Source: Paenibacillus tyrphae
GTDB lineage: Bacteria > Bacillota > Bacilli > Paenibacillales > NBRC-103111
Length of the DNA: 64,000 bases
NCBI RefSeq assembly: GCF_000722545.1
Contig: NZ_JNVM01000038.1
Location: 22,615 to 86,614 of the forward strand
Reading direction: 5' to 3'
Part shown: positions 1 to 8,659 of the stretch, in pieces
How the letters are laid out: each line of letters opens with the position of its first letter
How positions within the stretch are numbered: position 1 is the first letter of the stretch
Notes under the pieces: generated by a model
The model's input: the letters and a program-made list of their open reading frames with translations, nothing else
Databases searched by the model: none
Told to the model about the DNA's origin: nothing
Translations under genes and position numbers: made by a program

Positions 1-1121
1 GCCAGATGAGGCGTGATATCAACAAACAACCTTCCACCAGCTTTACGCATGGGTGCACTTGTTGTTAACAGGAAAAAAGACAATCCAAGTGGTTTCATGG
101 GATCAGTCATCATTTGTTGGTGACCGACAGATACGTAAACGTGATTTTCTTGATCATCCGCTTCAGGGATCGGGTATAAAGTCGTGATTGGCCGACTCTG
201 GACAATATAAAATGTATCATCAACCAAACACCATTCGATATCTTGCGGGAAACCAAAATAAGCTTCGATCTGTCTTCCGATGCGTGCTAATTGTAAAATT
301 TGTTGTTCAGTAAGTGTTTGAGTCTTTTGCTGATCGGGATCGAGCTGCTGTGTCTCTGTTCCGCCTTCTTTTCGCCCATAGATAGCCAATTTTTTGGTTG
401 CTATCCTCTTATCGACGATTTCCCCATCCTGTACTTTATAACAATCGGCAGATACCAAGCCAGAGACCAGTGCTTCTCCAAGTCCAAAACTGGCATCGAT
501 GGATAGCAGCTTGCGGTTAGAAGTAATCGGATCAGCGGTAAATAAAATCCCTGAAGCCTGTGGGAAAACCATCCTTTGAACGATAACGGATAAATAAACT
601 TGACTGTGGTTAAATCCGTTTTGCATACGGTAGATTACCGCGCGATCCGTAAATAGGGATGCCCAACATTTGCTGATATGCTGCAAGATTGCTTCTTTGC
701 CAATGATATTTAAATAGGTGTCTTGTTGACCAGCAAAAGAGGCATGTGGTAAATCTTCAGCAGTCGCACTAGAACGCACGGCATAAGCATGTTCCTCGCC
801 AAACTGGGAGAGATAGTGAGCAACTGCTTTCACAACATCGGAAGGAATTTCTACTTCCATAATGATTTGTCGAATCTTCCCGCTGATTTCACCAATTTGA
901 TCTCGATCTTCTACTTTTAGCATGGTTAGTTGATCCACTAAAGCATAATACGTTTCGTTTTGTTCGATGGCTTTTTGATATCCCACGGTTGTAACACAAA
1001 ATCCTTCTGGTACTTGTATGCCTTCAATTTTTGATAATTCCCCTAAATTTAACCCTTTTCCGCCAACGAGCAAAAGCTGTGTTTTTTCCATTTCCTGAAA
1101 ACCGAGAACCAAAGAACTCAT
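1..1121 (-). CDS. rph: Rifampicin phosphotransferase, 5' part (runs off left edge)
   Basis: The visible 373 codons form the N-terminal ATP-grasp (PPDK_N) domain of a dikinase-like protein. It begins MSSLVLGFQEMEKTQ, has GGKGLNLGELS near residue 20 and the hallmark VRSSATAEDLPHASFAGQQ near residue 115. In this family (Rph) ATP phosphorylates a hydroxyl of the rifamycin ansa chain; the rifampicin-binding and swivelling histidine domains would lie beyond the left edge. The start was chosen because AGGAGA sits about eight bases before ATG at 1121; another ATG just upstream is out of frame. A consensus promoter (1243-1271) drives it, faced by an opposing promoter at 1160-1188. PEP synthase is the main alternative family, but the opening sequence resembles Rph. 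Family assignment is from recall; resistance activity is inferred. Confidence 0.85.
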   Translation of the reverse strand, partial: MSSLVLGFQEMEKTQLLLVGGKGLNLGELSKIEGIQVPEGFCVTTVGYQKAIEQNETYYALVDQLTMLKVEDRDQIGEISGKIRQIIMEVEIPSDVVKAVAHYLSQFGEEHAYAVRSSATAEDLPHASFAGQQDTYLNIIGKEAILQHISKCWASLFTDRAVIYRMQNGFNHSQVYLSVIVQRMVFPQASGILFTADPITSNRKLLSIDASFGLGEALVSGLVSADCYKVQDGEIVDKRIATKKLAIYGRKEGGTETQQLDPDQQKTQTLTEQQILQLARIGRQIEAYFGFPQDIEWCLVDDTFYIVQSRPITTLYPIPEADDQENHVYVSVGHQQMMTDPMKPLGLSFFLLTTSAPMRKAGGRLFVDITPHL

Positions 1122-1159
1122 TCGACATCTCTCCTAATCATTAAAATGAGAAAAAACGT

Positions 1160-1188
1160 TTGACAAGAGTTTACCGGCATGGTACACT
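1160..1188 (+). promoter_or_regulatory. Consensus sigma-A promoter opposing rph
   Basis: TTGACA at 1160-1165, a 17-base spacer, then TACACT at 1183-1188 reads rightward, against rph. Its start would be near 1195 and the transcript would end at the hairpin of 1281-1309, giving an RNA of about 110 nt without a convincing ORF. The -10 overlaps a 15-bp palindrome (1183-1197, TACACTTAAAGTGTA). Confidence 0.6.
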
Positions 1189-1242
1189 TAAAGTGTAAAA
1201 TGTAATAACTATGTCCTTACGAATAAAAACAGTCGTAATCCG

Positions 1243-1271
1243 ATTATATCATCGTGTTTGTTTATGTGCAA
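1243..1271 (-). promoter_or_regulatory. Sigma-A promoter for rph
   Basis: On the minus strand TTGCAC (1271-1266), 17 bases, TATAAT (1248-1243). Transcription would start near 1236 and give rph a leader of roughly 115 nt. The leader crosses the palindrome 1183-1197 and the opposing promoter. Confidence 0.65.
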
Positions 1272-1280
1272 TATAAAAAA

Positions 1281-1309
1281 ACCTGGTCATACAGTCCAGG
1301 TTTTTTTTG
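1281..1309. terminator. Bidirectional rho-independent terminator
   Basis: ACCTGG, a nine-base loop, CCAGGT, with eight T on the plus side and seven A before the stem, so it can end both the DinB gene (minus) and the short plus-strand transcript from 1160-1188. Confidence 0.8.
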
Positions 1310-1326
1310 ATTTAATTTAGAGTCAT

Positions 1327-1815
1327 TCACTGTTCGTCCGCGCTGGGGCCGTATATCCCCGGAACCGGTATTCCGAGCAGTCGGAGATAGACCGTCAACT
1401 GTCCCCGATGATGATAAACGTGATTGAACATCAGCGTACGCACCATGTCGATCCGGGGCGCTTCCAAGATGGTCTCCCCCTTGCTGACGAGCTTCCAGGT
1501 ATTCCTCAGCCCGTCTTCTCCCCATTCCCGAAGCTTGCTCTCGGCGAGAGACACGCTCCATTCCAGCGCTTCGAGCAATTCTTGCCGGGTGGTCGGCTCC
1601 GGCAGTGGAACGACCGAAACTTCGCTGACCGCCTCGTTCAGCAATAGAGCCAGCCCTCCGGGCACTCCCGCAGCGTGTAGTGCGAGCTGTCCTAAAGACA
1701 TTGATTTTGGATGTGGCCTCCAAGAGAATTTGTCTTCTGGGAGCCTTTCGAGAAGCGTCCGCGTCAATCCGGCTTCCCTTTTCAATTCGCCGCACCAATC
1801 CTCAATAACGTTCAT
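1327..1815 (-). CDS. DinB/YfiT-like family protein
   Basis: A 162-residue four-helix-bundle protein of the DinB superfamily, usually metal-binding. Candidate ligands are the histidine in LALHAAG (about residue 47) and the pair in NHVYHHRGQ (about residues 131-135). The C-terminus YLRLLGIPVPGIYGPSADE matches almost exactly that of the second DinB protein at 25434-25931, so the two are paralogues. Family members include thiol-S-transferases (BacB, bacillithiol/mycothiol type) and damage-inducible proteins of unknown role; the substrate cannot be assigned. A strong GAGGAG Shine-Dalgarno supports the ATG. It has its own terminator at 1281-1309. Confidence 0.85.
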   Translation of the reverse strand: MNVIEDWCGELKREAGLTRTLLERLPEDKFSWRPHPKSMSLGQLALHAAGVPGGLALLLNEAVSEVSVVPLPEPTTRQELLEALEWSVSLAESKLREWGEDGLRNTWKLVSKGETILEAPRIDMVRTLMFNHVYHHRGQLTVYLRLLGIPVPGIYGPSADEQ

Positions 1816-1917
1816 GGTGATCTCCTCCTCTGGCCAAGGCCGTTTATCACCTTAATCCTATCACGCCATGCGCACGAACATTTCTTACGGATTGCGGAAA
1901 TGAGCCCCACAAAAAGA

Positions 1918-2806
1918 CTAAATATTTCGTTTCTCATATTCAAAGGGGTCTTCACATGAGTAAATCTCATGGAAAAATCCCATATACGGGATATCGTCTT
2001 CCACGCATTTTATGAGATACGACAGTTCCTCATCACATATCGGTTCCTCACCACTGTTCTGCATCACCTCGAATGAGTCAACAATATTTTCCATGAGGGT
2101 TACCTGAATAAATAAGGGCAACTTCTCCAACATCGAATTTTCGATCCCGGTCTCGGATCTGTATCCCTCGAGGGCTGTTTTAAAATAATCATCCATAAAC
2201 TTTTTGCGTTTACCGGCGTCTGGTTCAGCTGCTATCCAGCCCAATCCGCTTCTCCAGAGATCTGCCAGGTCATACATATACCAACCGAAACATGAATTAT
2301 CGAAATCATATACCGTTATTTGCCCGGTTTCAAAATCTATCATGTAATTCCCATCGTTGTAATCAAAATGGATCATACCGAAAGACTCCTGGTTCCTGTC
2401 CATTCCTTTTAAGGTTTCAAGGAGCTCTACCAACTTCTCCTTCCACAAGCATTTTTCCCTTGGCCTTTTTAAACAGGCAGATAAAAAAGGTATGATTATT
2501 ATGAGTTATCTCTTCCAGCAGATTCCCCTTCCTGGAGCTGACTACATCCGAGACACTTCCGCCATGCTCGAATAAATACCTGATATACTCAACTTCGCCC
2601 AGAAAATCTTCCCGGCTTCTGTCATTTAAGAAGGCGATTCTGATTATTTTTGCGTCGGCGCCCTCTTTCTCACAGGTATAAACGACATTACGCCCTCCGG
2701 TATGTGCCTTAACCGGCTTGGTTTCATAACCTTCCAACCCGTACAACTCTGATACTAATGGAAGTAAATGTGTATCACCGATTTTAACAACTTCGTTATA
2801 AGTCAT
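1918..2806 (-). pseudogene. Aminoglycoside/choline-kinase-like phosphotransferase, internally deleted and frameshifted
   Basis: The N-terminal half (from MTYNEVVKIGDTHLL, ATG at 2806 behind GGAGTG) and the C-terminal half (catalytic FGMIHFDYNDGNYM with the Brenner HxDxxxxN motif, and the metal-binding YDFDNSCFGWYMYDLAD) belong to one APH-fold enzyme but are in different frames. They meet near 2445, where KAKGKMLVE runs directly into KEKLVELLETL. From memory of the family, about 55-60 residues between these motifs are missing. A deletion that is not a multiple of three therefore removed the lobe linker and shifted the frame; the N-terminal frame stops at 2417. The product should be inactive. 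The former substrate is unknown. Confidence 0.8.
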
Positions 2807-2907
2807 TGATACATCACTCCTTTCAGCTTTTTCCATTTTATACTTTACAGAAAAATGCCAATTAAATTCTAGGGAAAATTTCGATATAACAAAATTCAAT
2901 TTTCAAG

Positions 2908-4146
2908 TTAAAATTTTATGAAGGTAACCGTAAATTTTGTATAGGCATATTTCTCACTCTCAACTTTAATCAAGGCTTGATGTGCTTCGATAATGGCTTT
3001 GGCAAGCGCCAAGCCAATTCCTACCGAATCATGCTTTTTAGAACCGCTTGCTTTGTAGAATCGATCAAAGATATGCGGCAGTTCCTCGGCTTCAATTCCT
3101 TCTCCAAAGTCTTGAATCACCAGTTCCGTATAGATCGGTGTATCTTTGACTTGAATCATGATTTTACCGCCGGGTTTGGAATGCTCGATCGCATTCTTCA
3201 GCAGGTTCAACAAAGCTTCTTGCATCCACATTTTATCGTGAACAACGACTACTTCCTCCGGGACATCCCAGTCAATCGACATATGATGATCACTAATCAT
3301 GCTTGTTAAACGCTCCAAAACTTCCTCTATGGTCTCCACCAAATTTGCCGGTTCTTTATCGAATGATATGGCTCTGGCGTCGATTTTCGCTATCTTCAAC
3401 AAATTTTGAATCAAGACATTCATTCTGGAGATTTGAACATCATTATTTTGTAATAGTCGAACTTGCTGCTGGCGGGGCAAATTTTCATTCAACATCATTT
3501 CATTGTAGATGGATATCGTTGAAAGCGGTGTTTTTAATTGGTGGGATATATCTTGCAGCATTTGTCCTAAAAACTGTTTCTCTTCCAGCAGATCCTGCAT
3601 ACTTTTTCTAATAATATCTTTCATGGATCGAAATGAAGCCGCCAGCTTGGCGAGATCCCCTTCTTTATTTTCATTTATGACAACCGAGTAATCCCCATCG
3701 ATTATTTTTTTTGCCGCCGAAGCAAGCTGTCTAATTTTATTGAAGATCATCTTGGATTGCATATAGGTTGCCCCGAACAACATCAATCCGAAACCAATCA
3801 ATCCCCAAAAAATAGATTGATTATGGCCGAAAATATGGTTATTTAAAAGGGGAAAAAGCTCCGTCTCCAAATCTTCATACAATCCATACTGTCTAAAGAT
3901 CTCTCTTCCTTTTTCCTGATACTTGCTTGAATCGGAAGAATGGCTTGTTAAGACTTTCATAATTTCCGCTTCATTCTCGGGATGTTGTTCAGCCAATCTG
4001 GCAGTAATTTCACCCCAGGCTGCAATAGAATCCGTCTTCAATTGATCATAAAACAGTTGATGTTCAATAAACTGGTAGATTGTAAACAGTGATAATAGGA
4101 CAGCTAGTATCGCCATATAGCCCTTTAACTCGGTAATTTTCATCAT
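2908..4146 (-). CDS. Sensor histidine kinase of an ABC-transporter-linked two-component system
   Basis: A 412-residue membrane kinase. TM1 is residues 10-27, an extracytoplasmic loop of about 85 residues follows, TM2 is about residues 113-130, and a HAMP-like linker leads to the H-box ISHQLKTPLST with phospho-accepting His202. The N-box NLLKNAIEHS and G-boxes DFGEGIEAEEL and GIGLALAKAII complete the ATPase domain. The sizeable external domain separates it from the loop-less BceS kinases. Its start lies one base after the regulator's stop, so the pair is co-translated. Its genes close an operon that starts with the accessory protein at 8367. The probable role is sensing a cell-envelope compound and controlling the FtsX-type ABC transporter; the signal is unknown. 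Confidence 0.9.
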   Translation of the reverse strand: MMKITELKGYMAILAVLLSLFTIYQFIEHQLFYDQLKTDSIAAWGEITARLAEQHPENEAEIMKVLTSHSSDSSKYQEKGREIFRQYGLYEDLETELFPLLNNHIFGHNQSIFWGLIGFGLMLFGATYMQSKMIFNKIRQLASAAKKIIDGDYSVVINENKEGDLAKLAASFRSMKDIIRKSMQDLLEEKQFLGQMLQDISHQLKTPLSTISIYNEMMLNENLPRQQQVRLLQNNDVQISRMNVLIQNLLKIAKIDARAISFDKEPANLVETIEEVLERLTSMISDHHMSIDWDVPEEVVVVHDKMWMQEALLNLLKNAIEHSKPGGKIMIQVKDTPIYTELVIQDFGEGIEAEELPHIFDRFYKASGSKKHDSVGIGLALAKAIIEAHQALIKVESEKYAYTKFTVTFIKF

Positions 4147-4147
4147 C

Positions 4148-4843
4148 TTACTCCCTGCTCACATCCTTATTCCACCGATAACCCAATCCTCTTTGGGTGA
4201 TGATAAATTGCGGATTTTTGGGGTCATCTTCAACTTTGTCTCTTAAACGCTTAATGTATACAGATAACGTGTTTTCGTCGAAAAAAACATCATCTCCTAC
4301 CGTTATTTTTAGCAGGATTTCATCTCTTTTTAATGCTTTGTGGGCGTTCATCATGAAGGTTAACAGAAGCTTATATTCTAAATTCGTTAATGGAATGCTT
4401 TCATGATTTTTATAAACTTTGACTTGGCTCGTATCGATTTTTATATTCTCGGATGTTAAGATCGCTGAAGAAGCATCCAGCCGCGCTTGTTTCCGCAATT
4501 GCACTTTCACTCTGGACATGAGTTCCTTGACTCGAAATGGTTTCGTTATATAATCGTCCCCACCGATATCGAGTCCCATCACCACATTTGCTTCTTCATC
4601 AAGGGCGGTTAAGAAAATAACGGACGAATCGTTTTGTTTTTTGAAATGTAGACATAAATCATAGCCGTTTCCATCCGGAAGGCCGATATCTAGGATAGCC
4701 AAATCAAAAGGATTATGATCAAACTGCTGTTTCGCTTCTTTTACACTAGAGGCTCTGACCACCTCATACCCTTCATTTATCAATGAAAATTCAATGGCTA
4801 GACCAAGAGCCTCATCATCTTCAACAAGTAATATTTTATTCAA
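4148..4843 (-). CDS. OmpR/PhoB-family response regulator
   Basis: A 231-residue receiver plus winged-helix protein. Acidic pocket residues are in LLVEDDE, the phosphorylated aspartate is Asp52 in ILDIGLPDGNG, with Thr79 and Lys101 (YITKPF) at the usual positions. The C-terminal winged helix (about 130-228) contains LTNLEYKLLLTF and TQRGLGYRW. The start is a TTG preceded by GGAGAG at nine bases. It partners the kinase just downstream and presumably controls the transporter operon. DNA targets were not identified. Confidence 0.92.
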   Translation of the reverse strand: MNKILLVEDDEALGLAIEFSLINEGYEVVRASSVKEAKQQFDHNPFDLAILDIGLPDGNGYDLCLHFKKQNDSSVIFLTALDEEANVVMGLDIGGDDYITKPFRVKELMSRVKVQLRKQARLDASSAILTSENIKIDTSQVKVYKNHESIPLTNLEYKLLLTFMMNAHKALKRDEILLKITVGDDVFFDENTLSVYIKRLRDKVEDDPKNPQFIITQRGLGYRWNKDVSRE

Positions 4844-4930
4844 GTGGGTTCTCTCCTTTTCCTTATACCACTTCAGCCATAGACCGATAAATCAGAACAG
4901 CCCGACTATAAAATAGCCAGGCCCTCGGTA

Positions 4931-6919
4931 TTATTGTTCCCTGATAACATCAATGAGATTATCTTTTTGGATTTTTCTCAGCGGGACTAGAACAGATACG
5001 TAACTGATGAACAAAGCGGAAACAAACGTTATGAAACAAGCCTCGTAGGGGATCGTCCATTGGATCTTCATCATACCGGAAACAGCCAAATACATAATAT
5101 AAGAAAGTATACAACCGTAAAAGATTCCTTGCAAACTTCCGGAAAAACCGTAAATCAGTGCTTCATAGATGATCATTTTTTTCAAATCCCTTTGTGACAT
5201 GCCTATGGATTTTAACGCGGCCAGTTCTTTTCGTCTGATGATGATGCTGATCGTAATTGTATTGAGGATATTGAGACTGCCGATTAAAGAAATGACTGTA
5301 ATAAAACCATATACAAGCACTTTGATAACGAGCTTTGATTCATCCTTAGCTCTATTCTCATCCAGGTGATTAACAATTGTAATGTCGTGGTTTGTTCCAA
5401 CAGTCTGCTGGATGTTCGCAACAGTCGCGAGAGCTTGAGTCGCATCCTTCAAATTGATTCTAAAACTGGAGTCCTGTTTGTAAACTTCGGATACATTTTC
5501 AATCGACTTCAATAGTTCCCCAGTTTGCTGGCTTTCTACTAAAGAATCAGGACTATTCTGTTTCAGATGGATGGTTAGATCCGATTTAGCGGATGAATCG
5601 TTCACATATTTGGATGCAAATGCGATATCCATTATAGACGAGAAAGTAATAAACAATACACTGCTAATAATGATGGAAAGGATCGTAACGGTATAACGAT
5701 TTTTATTTCTTTTTACGTTTTTCAAGGCCAAGCTTAATGGAAAAGATAAAGGCTTTTTCAGCACGGTATTCTTTTGTTTTTTGATTGCTTCTTTCTTAAT
5801 TGATAACCTGCTGCTGATTGCCAGCAATGGGGATATTCTGCCCGCAAAAAAAGCCGGGTAATAACTTGACGCTAATACGGTCATCAAGGTAATGATCGAA
5901 CTGATCAATAAAATTCGCCAATCCATATGAAAGAACGAAACACGTGCACCATCTTCTAATAAAATCAAGAAAACGGATTGGAGAGCAGCAAGCGCCAATA
6001 GGCTGCAGACAATCCCGAGCGGTATGGCGATAACAGCCAGTACGGCAGCTTCTCTTATAACGATTTGTCTAATTTGCTTTCGCGTAGCGCCGATGCTTCT
6101 CAACAAGCCGAACTGCTTCATCCGCTCTACGACGCTGATTTGAAAAGCGTTGTAGATGACAACAACCGTCGCGATCACCACAATACTGACGACGATGACT
6201 AGCATGGCCAGAATCGATTGATTCGATTCCGGTTTCAAAACTCTGATCAATTCATTATTGATAACAATATTTTTGTCTTCAGTAAGTGATTTTATTTCCT
6301 CTAAAACCTCCTTAAAGTTCGCTTTCTGGTTTATTTCAATTAATATCCTGCCTTCTCCAAGAGCAAAATCGGCTTTATATGTTAATAACCGGCCCACTTT
6401 ACTTTTCTGTGTAAACTCGCGATTATCCAGTAAACCAACCAGTTGATATGTTTTTCCATCCAATTCAAATGAGTCGCCGATCTGAAGATCGTTTTTGATA
6501 TAAGGAAGCGCCCAAGAATCGACAGCAGCTTCATGGTCATTGGCCGGTAGTTTGCCATCCTTGAGACTGTAGGTTAAAAACGCCAAGGCGTGATGATCAG
6601 CGAAATTCATTTGCACAGAAATGTCTCCAACCGGAACGATACCCCCCTGAGACATCAAACCGAACGATGCAATTTGAGGATTATATCTGATTTTATTTAA
6701 TATCGCTTCATCGTAATTTGAAATACCGGCATGAAAAGAAACCCCATTTAACCTCTTGATGCTCTCAATTTGGGAGAGCTGTGATCCTTTCATAAACAGA
6801 CCGATCGTGGAAATTAACGCCACAGAGAGTACGATTCCGACCAAGGTCAAGATGGTTCGTTTGATATTCGCCTTTAAATACTTACTGCTTAATTGTTTAT
6901 AGCTGCTGATCAAAATCAT
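4931..6919 (-). CDS. FtsX-family ABC transporter permease
   Basis: A 662-residue permease with two FtsX repeats. TM1 (about residues 20-45) is followed by a long extracytoplasmic domain (about 45-230), a first set of three helices with ERMKQFGLLRSIGATRKQI, a second shorter external segment (about 430-530) and a final set with RRKELAALKSIGMSQRDL. This duplicated layout is shared by exporters and peptide-sensing detoxification permeases. The ATG overlaps the ATPase gene by 23 bases behind GGAGGAG, implying coupling. It works with the ATPase at 6897-7622. BceB-type antimicrobial peptide defence is a possibility, not shown. Confidence 0.88.
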   Translation of the reverse strand: MILISSYKQLSSKYLKANIKRTILTLVGIVLSVALISTIGLFMKGSQLSQIESIKRLNGVSFHAGISNYDEAILNKIRYNPQIASFGLMSQGGIVPVGDISVQMNFADHHALAFLTYSLKDGKLPANDHEAAVDSWALPYIKNDLQIGDSFELDGKTYQLVGLLDNREFTQKSKVGRLLTYKADFALGEGRILIEINQKANFKEVLEEIKSLTEDKNIVINNELIRVLKPESNQSILAMLVIVVSIVVIATVVVIYNAFQISVVERMKQFGLLRSIGATRKQIRQIVIREAAVLAVIAIPLGIVCSLLALAALQSVFLILLEDGARVSFFHMDWRILLISSIITLMTVLASSYYPAFFAGRISPLLAISSRLSIKKEAIKKQKNTVLKKPLSFPLSLALKNVKRNKNRYTVTILSIIISSVLFITFSSIMDIAFASKYVNDSSAKSDLTIHLKQNSPDSLVESQQTGELLKSIENVSEVYKQDSSFRINLKDATQALATVANIQQTVGTNHDITIVNHLDENRAKDESKLVIKVLVYGFITVISLIGSLNILNTITISIIIRRKELAALKSIGMSQRDLKKMIIYEALIYGFSGSLQGIFYGCILSYIMYLAVSGMMKIQWTIPYEACFITFVSALFISYVSVLVPLRKIQKDNLIDVIREQ

Positions 6920-7622
6920 TCTCCTCCAGCCTATGTCTTTTTCTCAGCTGCCGTTGATCGGAAATGATTTTACCGTCTTCTATCGTAATGATCCGGTCAG
7001 AAGCCGATGCAATCGTTAGATCGTGCGTAATCAATACAATGGTTTGATTGTATTTTTTGGCCGTTAATCTTAATAAATCCATGACTTCCTTCGTATTTCG
7101 CGTATCCAGATTACCTGTGGGTTCATCGGCCAGAATCAAATGCGGCCGGTTTATAAGCGCCCTGCCAATAGAGACCCGTTGCTGTTGGCCGCCAGATAAT
7201 TCGGAAGGCAAGTGACTCTTACGTTCAAGAAGCCCCAGGATTTCAATAATTTCATTCATATACGCCATATCTACCGACTCATCATCCAATAACGTAGGCA
7301 AAGCGATATTTTCCTGAACATTCAATACGGGGATCAAATTAAAGAATTGAAATATAAACCCGACTTTTCTTCTTCTGAATATCGAAAGCTCATCATCTGT
7401 ATAATCATAAATATTATTGTCCCCAATGAATACTTGTCCTGAACTGGGCCGATCCAACCCTCCTAAAATATGCAGCAGTGTACTTTTTCCAGAGCCGGAA
7501 ACACCTACGATGGAGACAAACTCCCCTTGCTGAATCGAAAGACTAATCCCTTTTAAGGCATACACTTTATTATTGCCTTCACCATAACTTTTATCTACAT
7601 TTTCCATCCGTACGATTTCCAT
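6897..7622 (-). CDS. ABC transporter ATPase (MacB/LolD/BceA type)
   Basis: About 241 residues with Walker A GVSGSGKST, Q-loop in FQFFNLIPVLNV, signature LSGGQQQR, Walker B LILADEPTGNLD and H-loop VLITHDL. These are the usual features of the ATPase that drives FtsX-type permeases. An upstream ATG at 7661 is in frame but lies inside the preceding gene; the start at 7622 (MEIVRMENV) follows AAAGGGCGG and aligns with the family N-terminus. The protein powers the neighbouring permease. Confidence 0.9.
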   Translation of the reverse strand: MEIVRMENVDKSYGEGNNKVYALKGISLSIQQGEFVSIVGVSGSGKSTLLHILGGLDRPSSGQVFIGDNNIYDYTDDELSIFRRRKVGFIFQFFNLIPVLNVQENIALPTLLDDESVDMAYMNEIIEILGLLERKSHLPSELSGGQQQRVSIGRALINRPHLILADEPTGNLDTRNTKEVMDLLRLTAKKYNQTIVLITHDLTIASASDRIITIEDGKIISDQRQLRKRHRLEENDFDQQL

Positions 7623-7647
7623 ATCGTCCGCCCTTTCATCATTCGGC

Positions 7648-8367
7648 TCATTCTTGCACATCTACAAAATTTACTTTGTCTTCGCTGCCTGCATAGACGT
7701 TCCCGATTTCGTTTAAAACCTTGTTCGTCTCACCTTTATTCTTATAATCGAAACTACCCTTTTGAAAATGAATCAATGAGATCGTTGACTCTGCTTCGGT
7801 TAATTTGTTGTAAGTTTGGTCGTCAACAATAACAAGATCCGTTGTTGGTCTATACCCGATCCAAGCCTGATGTTTAACATACTGTACGGGTACCATCTGA
7901 CCGTTCAAATCGATTTGACCATTCTTCAACTCGAAATCACTTGAGGAGTAGAACAGGTTATGACCATTAGATAATTCTTTTATGCCGGTAAGAGGCTCTG
8001 AAATAATGGACGAGCTGTCAGGATCTTTTCTGGCTCTGATAATCCCCTTCTTGACAAATTGCTCAGCTGTGGATCGATTAACAACCGAATACTTGATATC
8101 TCGGGTTTCAAATTCTTTACCCGTTTCTTTCTGATCTTGCTCTGACAATTTAGTGGTTTTTTTTGTTGTTACCAGCTTCAATTTGTAGTCGATCGTTTGT
8201 TTGGTGTTATCTTTATACAACTGCTTGACTTTATTCACATCTTTTTCTGTGCCGATAACTACAATTCCATTGACTGATTGCGATGGACCTTCTACAAAAC
8301 GTTTTACTCCAAATCCTATACCTGCAAAAATAACGATAACCAACACGAAAACTATAATTTTTTTCAT
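7648..8367 (-). CDS. Membrane-anchored extracytoplasmic accessory protein, first gene of the ABC/two-component operon
   Basis: A 239-residue protein starting MKKIIVFVLVIVIFAGIGFG behind AAGGAGCAGG, so a single N-terminal anchor followed by about 210 extracytoplasmic residues rich in K, T, D and E. No catalytic motif and no lipobox Cys is visible. Position as first gene of the operon, directly upstream of the ATPase, suggests an adaptor or sensor subunit of the FtsX-type transporter, comparable in position to the periplasmic adaptors of MacA/MacB systems, although no sequence kinship to MacA is evident. A longer in-frame ATG at 8424 lacks a ribosome site. I do not recognise the family. Confidence 0.65.
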   Translation of the reverse strand: MKKIIVFVLVIVIFAGIGFGVKRFVEGPSQSVNGIVVIGTEKDVNKVKQLYKDNTKQTIDYKLKLVTTKKTTKLSEQDQKETGKEFETRDIKYSVVNRSTAEQFVKKGIIRARKDPDSSSIISEPLTGIKELSNGHNLFYSSSDFELKNGQIDLNGQMVPVQYVKHQAWIGYRPTTDLVIVDDQTYNKLTEAESTISLIHFQKGSFDYKNKGETNKVLNEIGNVYAGSEDKVNFVDVQE

Positions 8368-8400
8368 CTGCCTGCTCCTTAATAAATTAGTTATGTTTGG

Positions 8401-8406
8401 ATTATA
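8401..8406 (-). promoter_or_regulatory. Putative -10 element of the ABC/two-component operon
   Basis: TATAAT on the minus strand, 34 bases before the ATG at 8367. The -35 hexamer 17 bases upstream (TTCATT) is weak, which would fit an activator-dependent promoter controlled by the operon's own response regulator. Confidence 0.4.
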
Positions 8407-8487
8407 GACGAAACTTTCATGCAAATGAATGACTCTTGTCTAACCATTTTGATCTTCTCGCTTACATTTTCGTAAGAATGGGGATTA

Positions 8488-8502
8488 CGACTTCCGAAGT
8501 CG
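8488..8502. repeat. 15-bp palindrome between divergent genes
   Basis: CGACTTCCGAAGTCG, perfect seven-base arms around one C, preceded by CTTAC-N6-GTAAG at 8461-8476. It lies between the ABC operon and the MocR gene and may be an operator for either. Confidence 0.35.
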
Positions 8503-8659
8503 CAGCCATGTTACAAAATTCGTTTATCTAATTCTATCGTATTGCAAAAGCAACTATTGTCGTGATAGGATATCAACCAATGGAGTGTTACTTATTATAC
8601 ATGAATCGGTGATTTGAGCAATCCATAATCCCGGTAGAAACAACACTGAAGGTGAATGA

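Noticed and set aside
1211..1276. 21-codon plus-strand peptide frame in the rph leader
   Set aside because: No Shine-Dalgarno and no similarity; the short RNA there, if made, is probably non-coding.
8461..8476. CTTAC-N6-GTAAG as a terminator or operator on its own
   Set aside because: Five-base arms are too short to stand alone; only mentioned with the adjacent palindrome.
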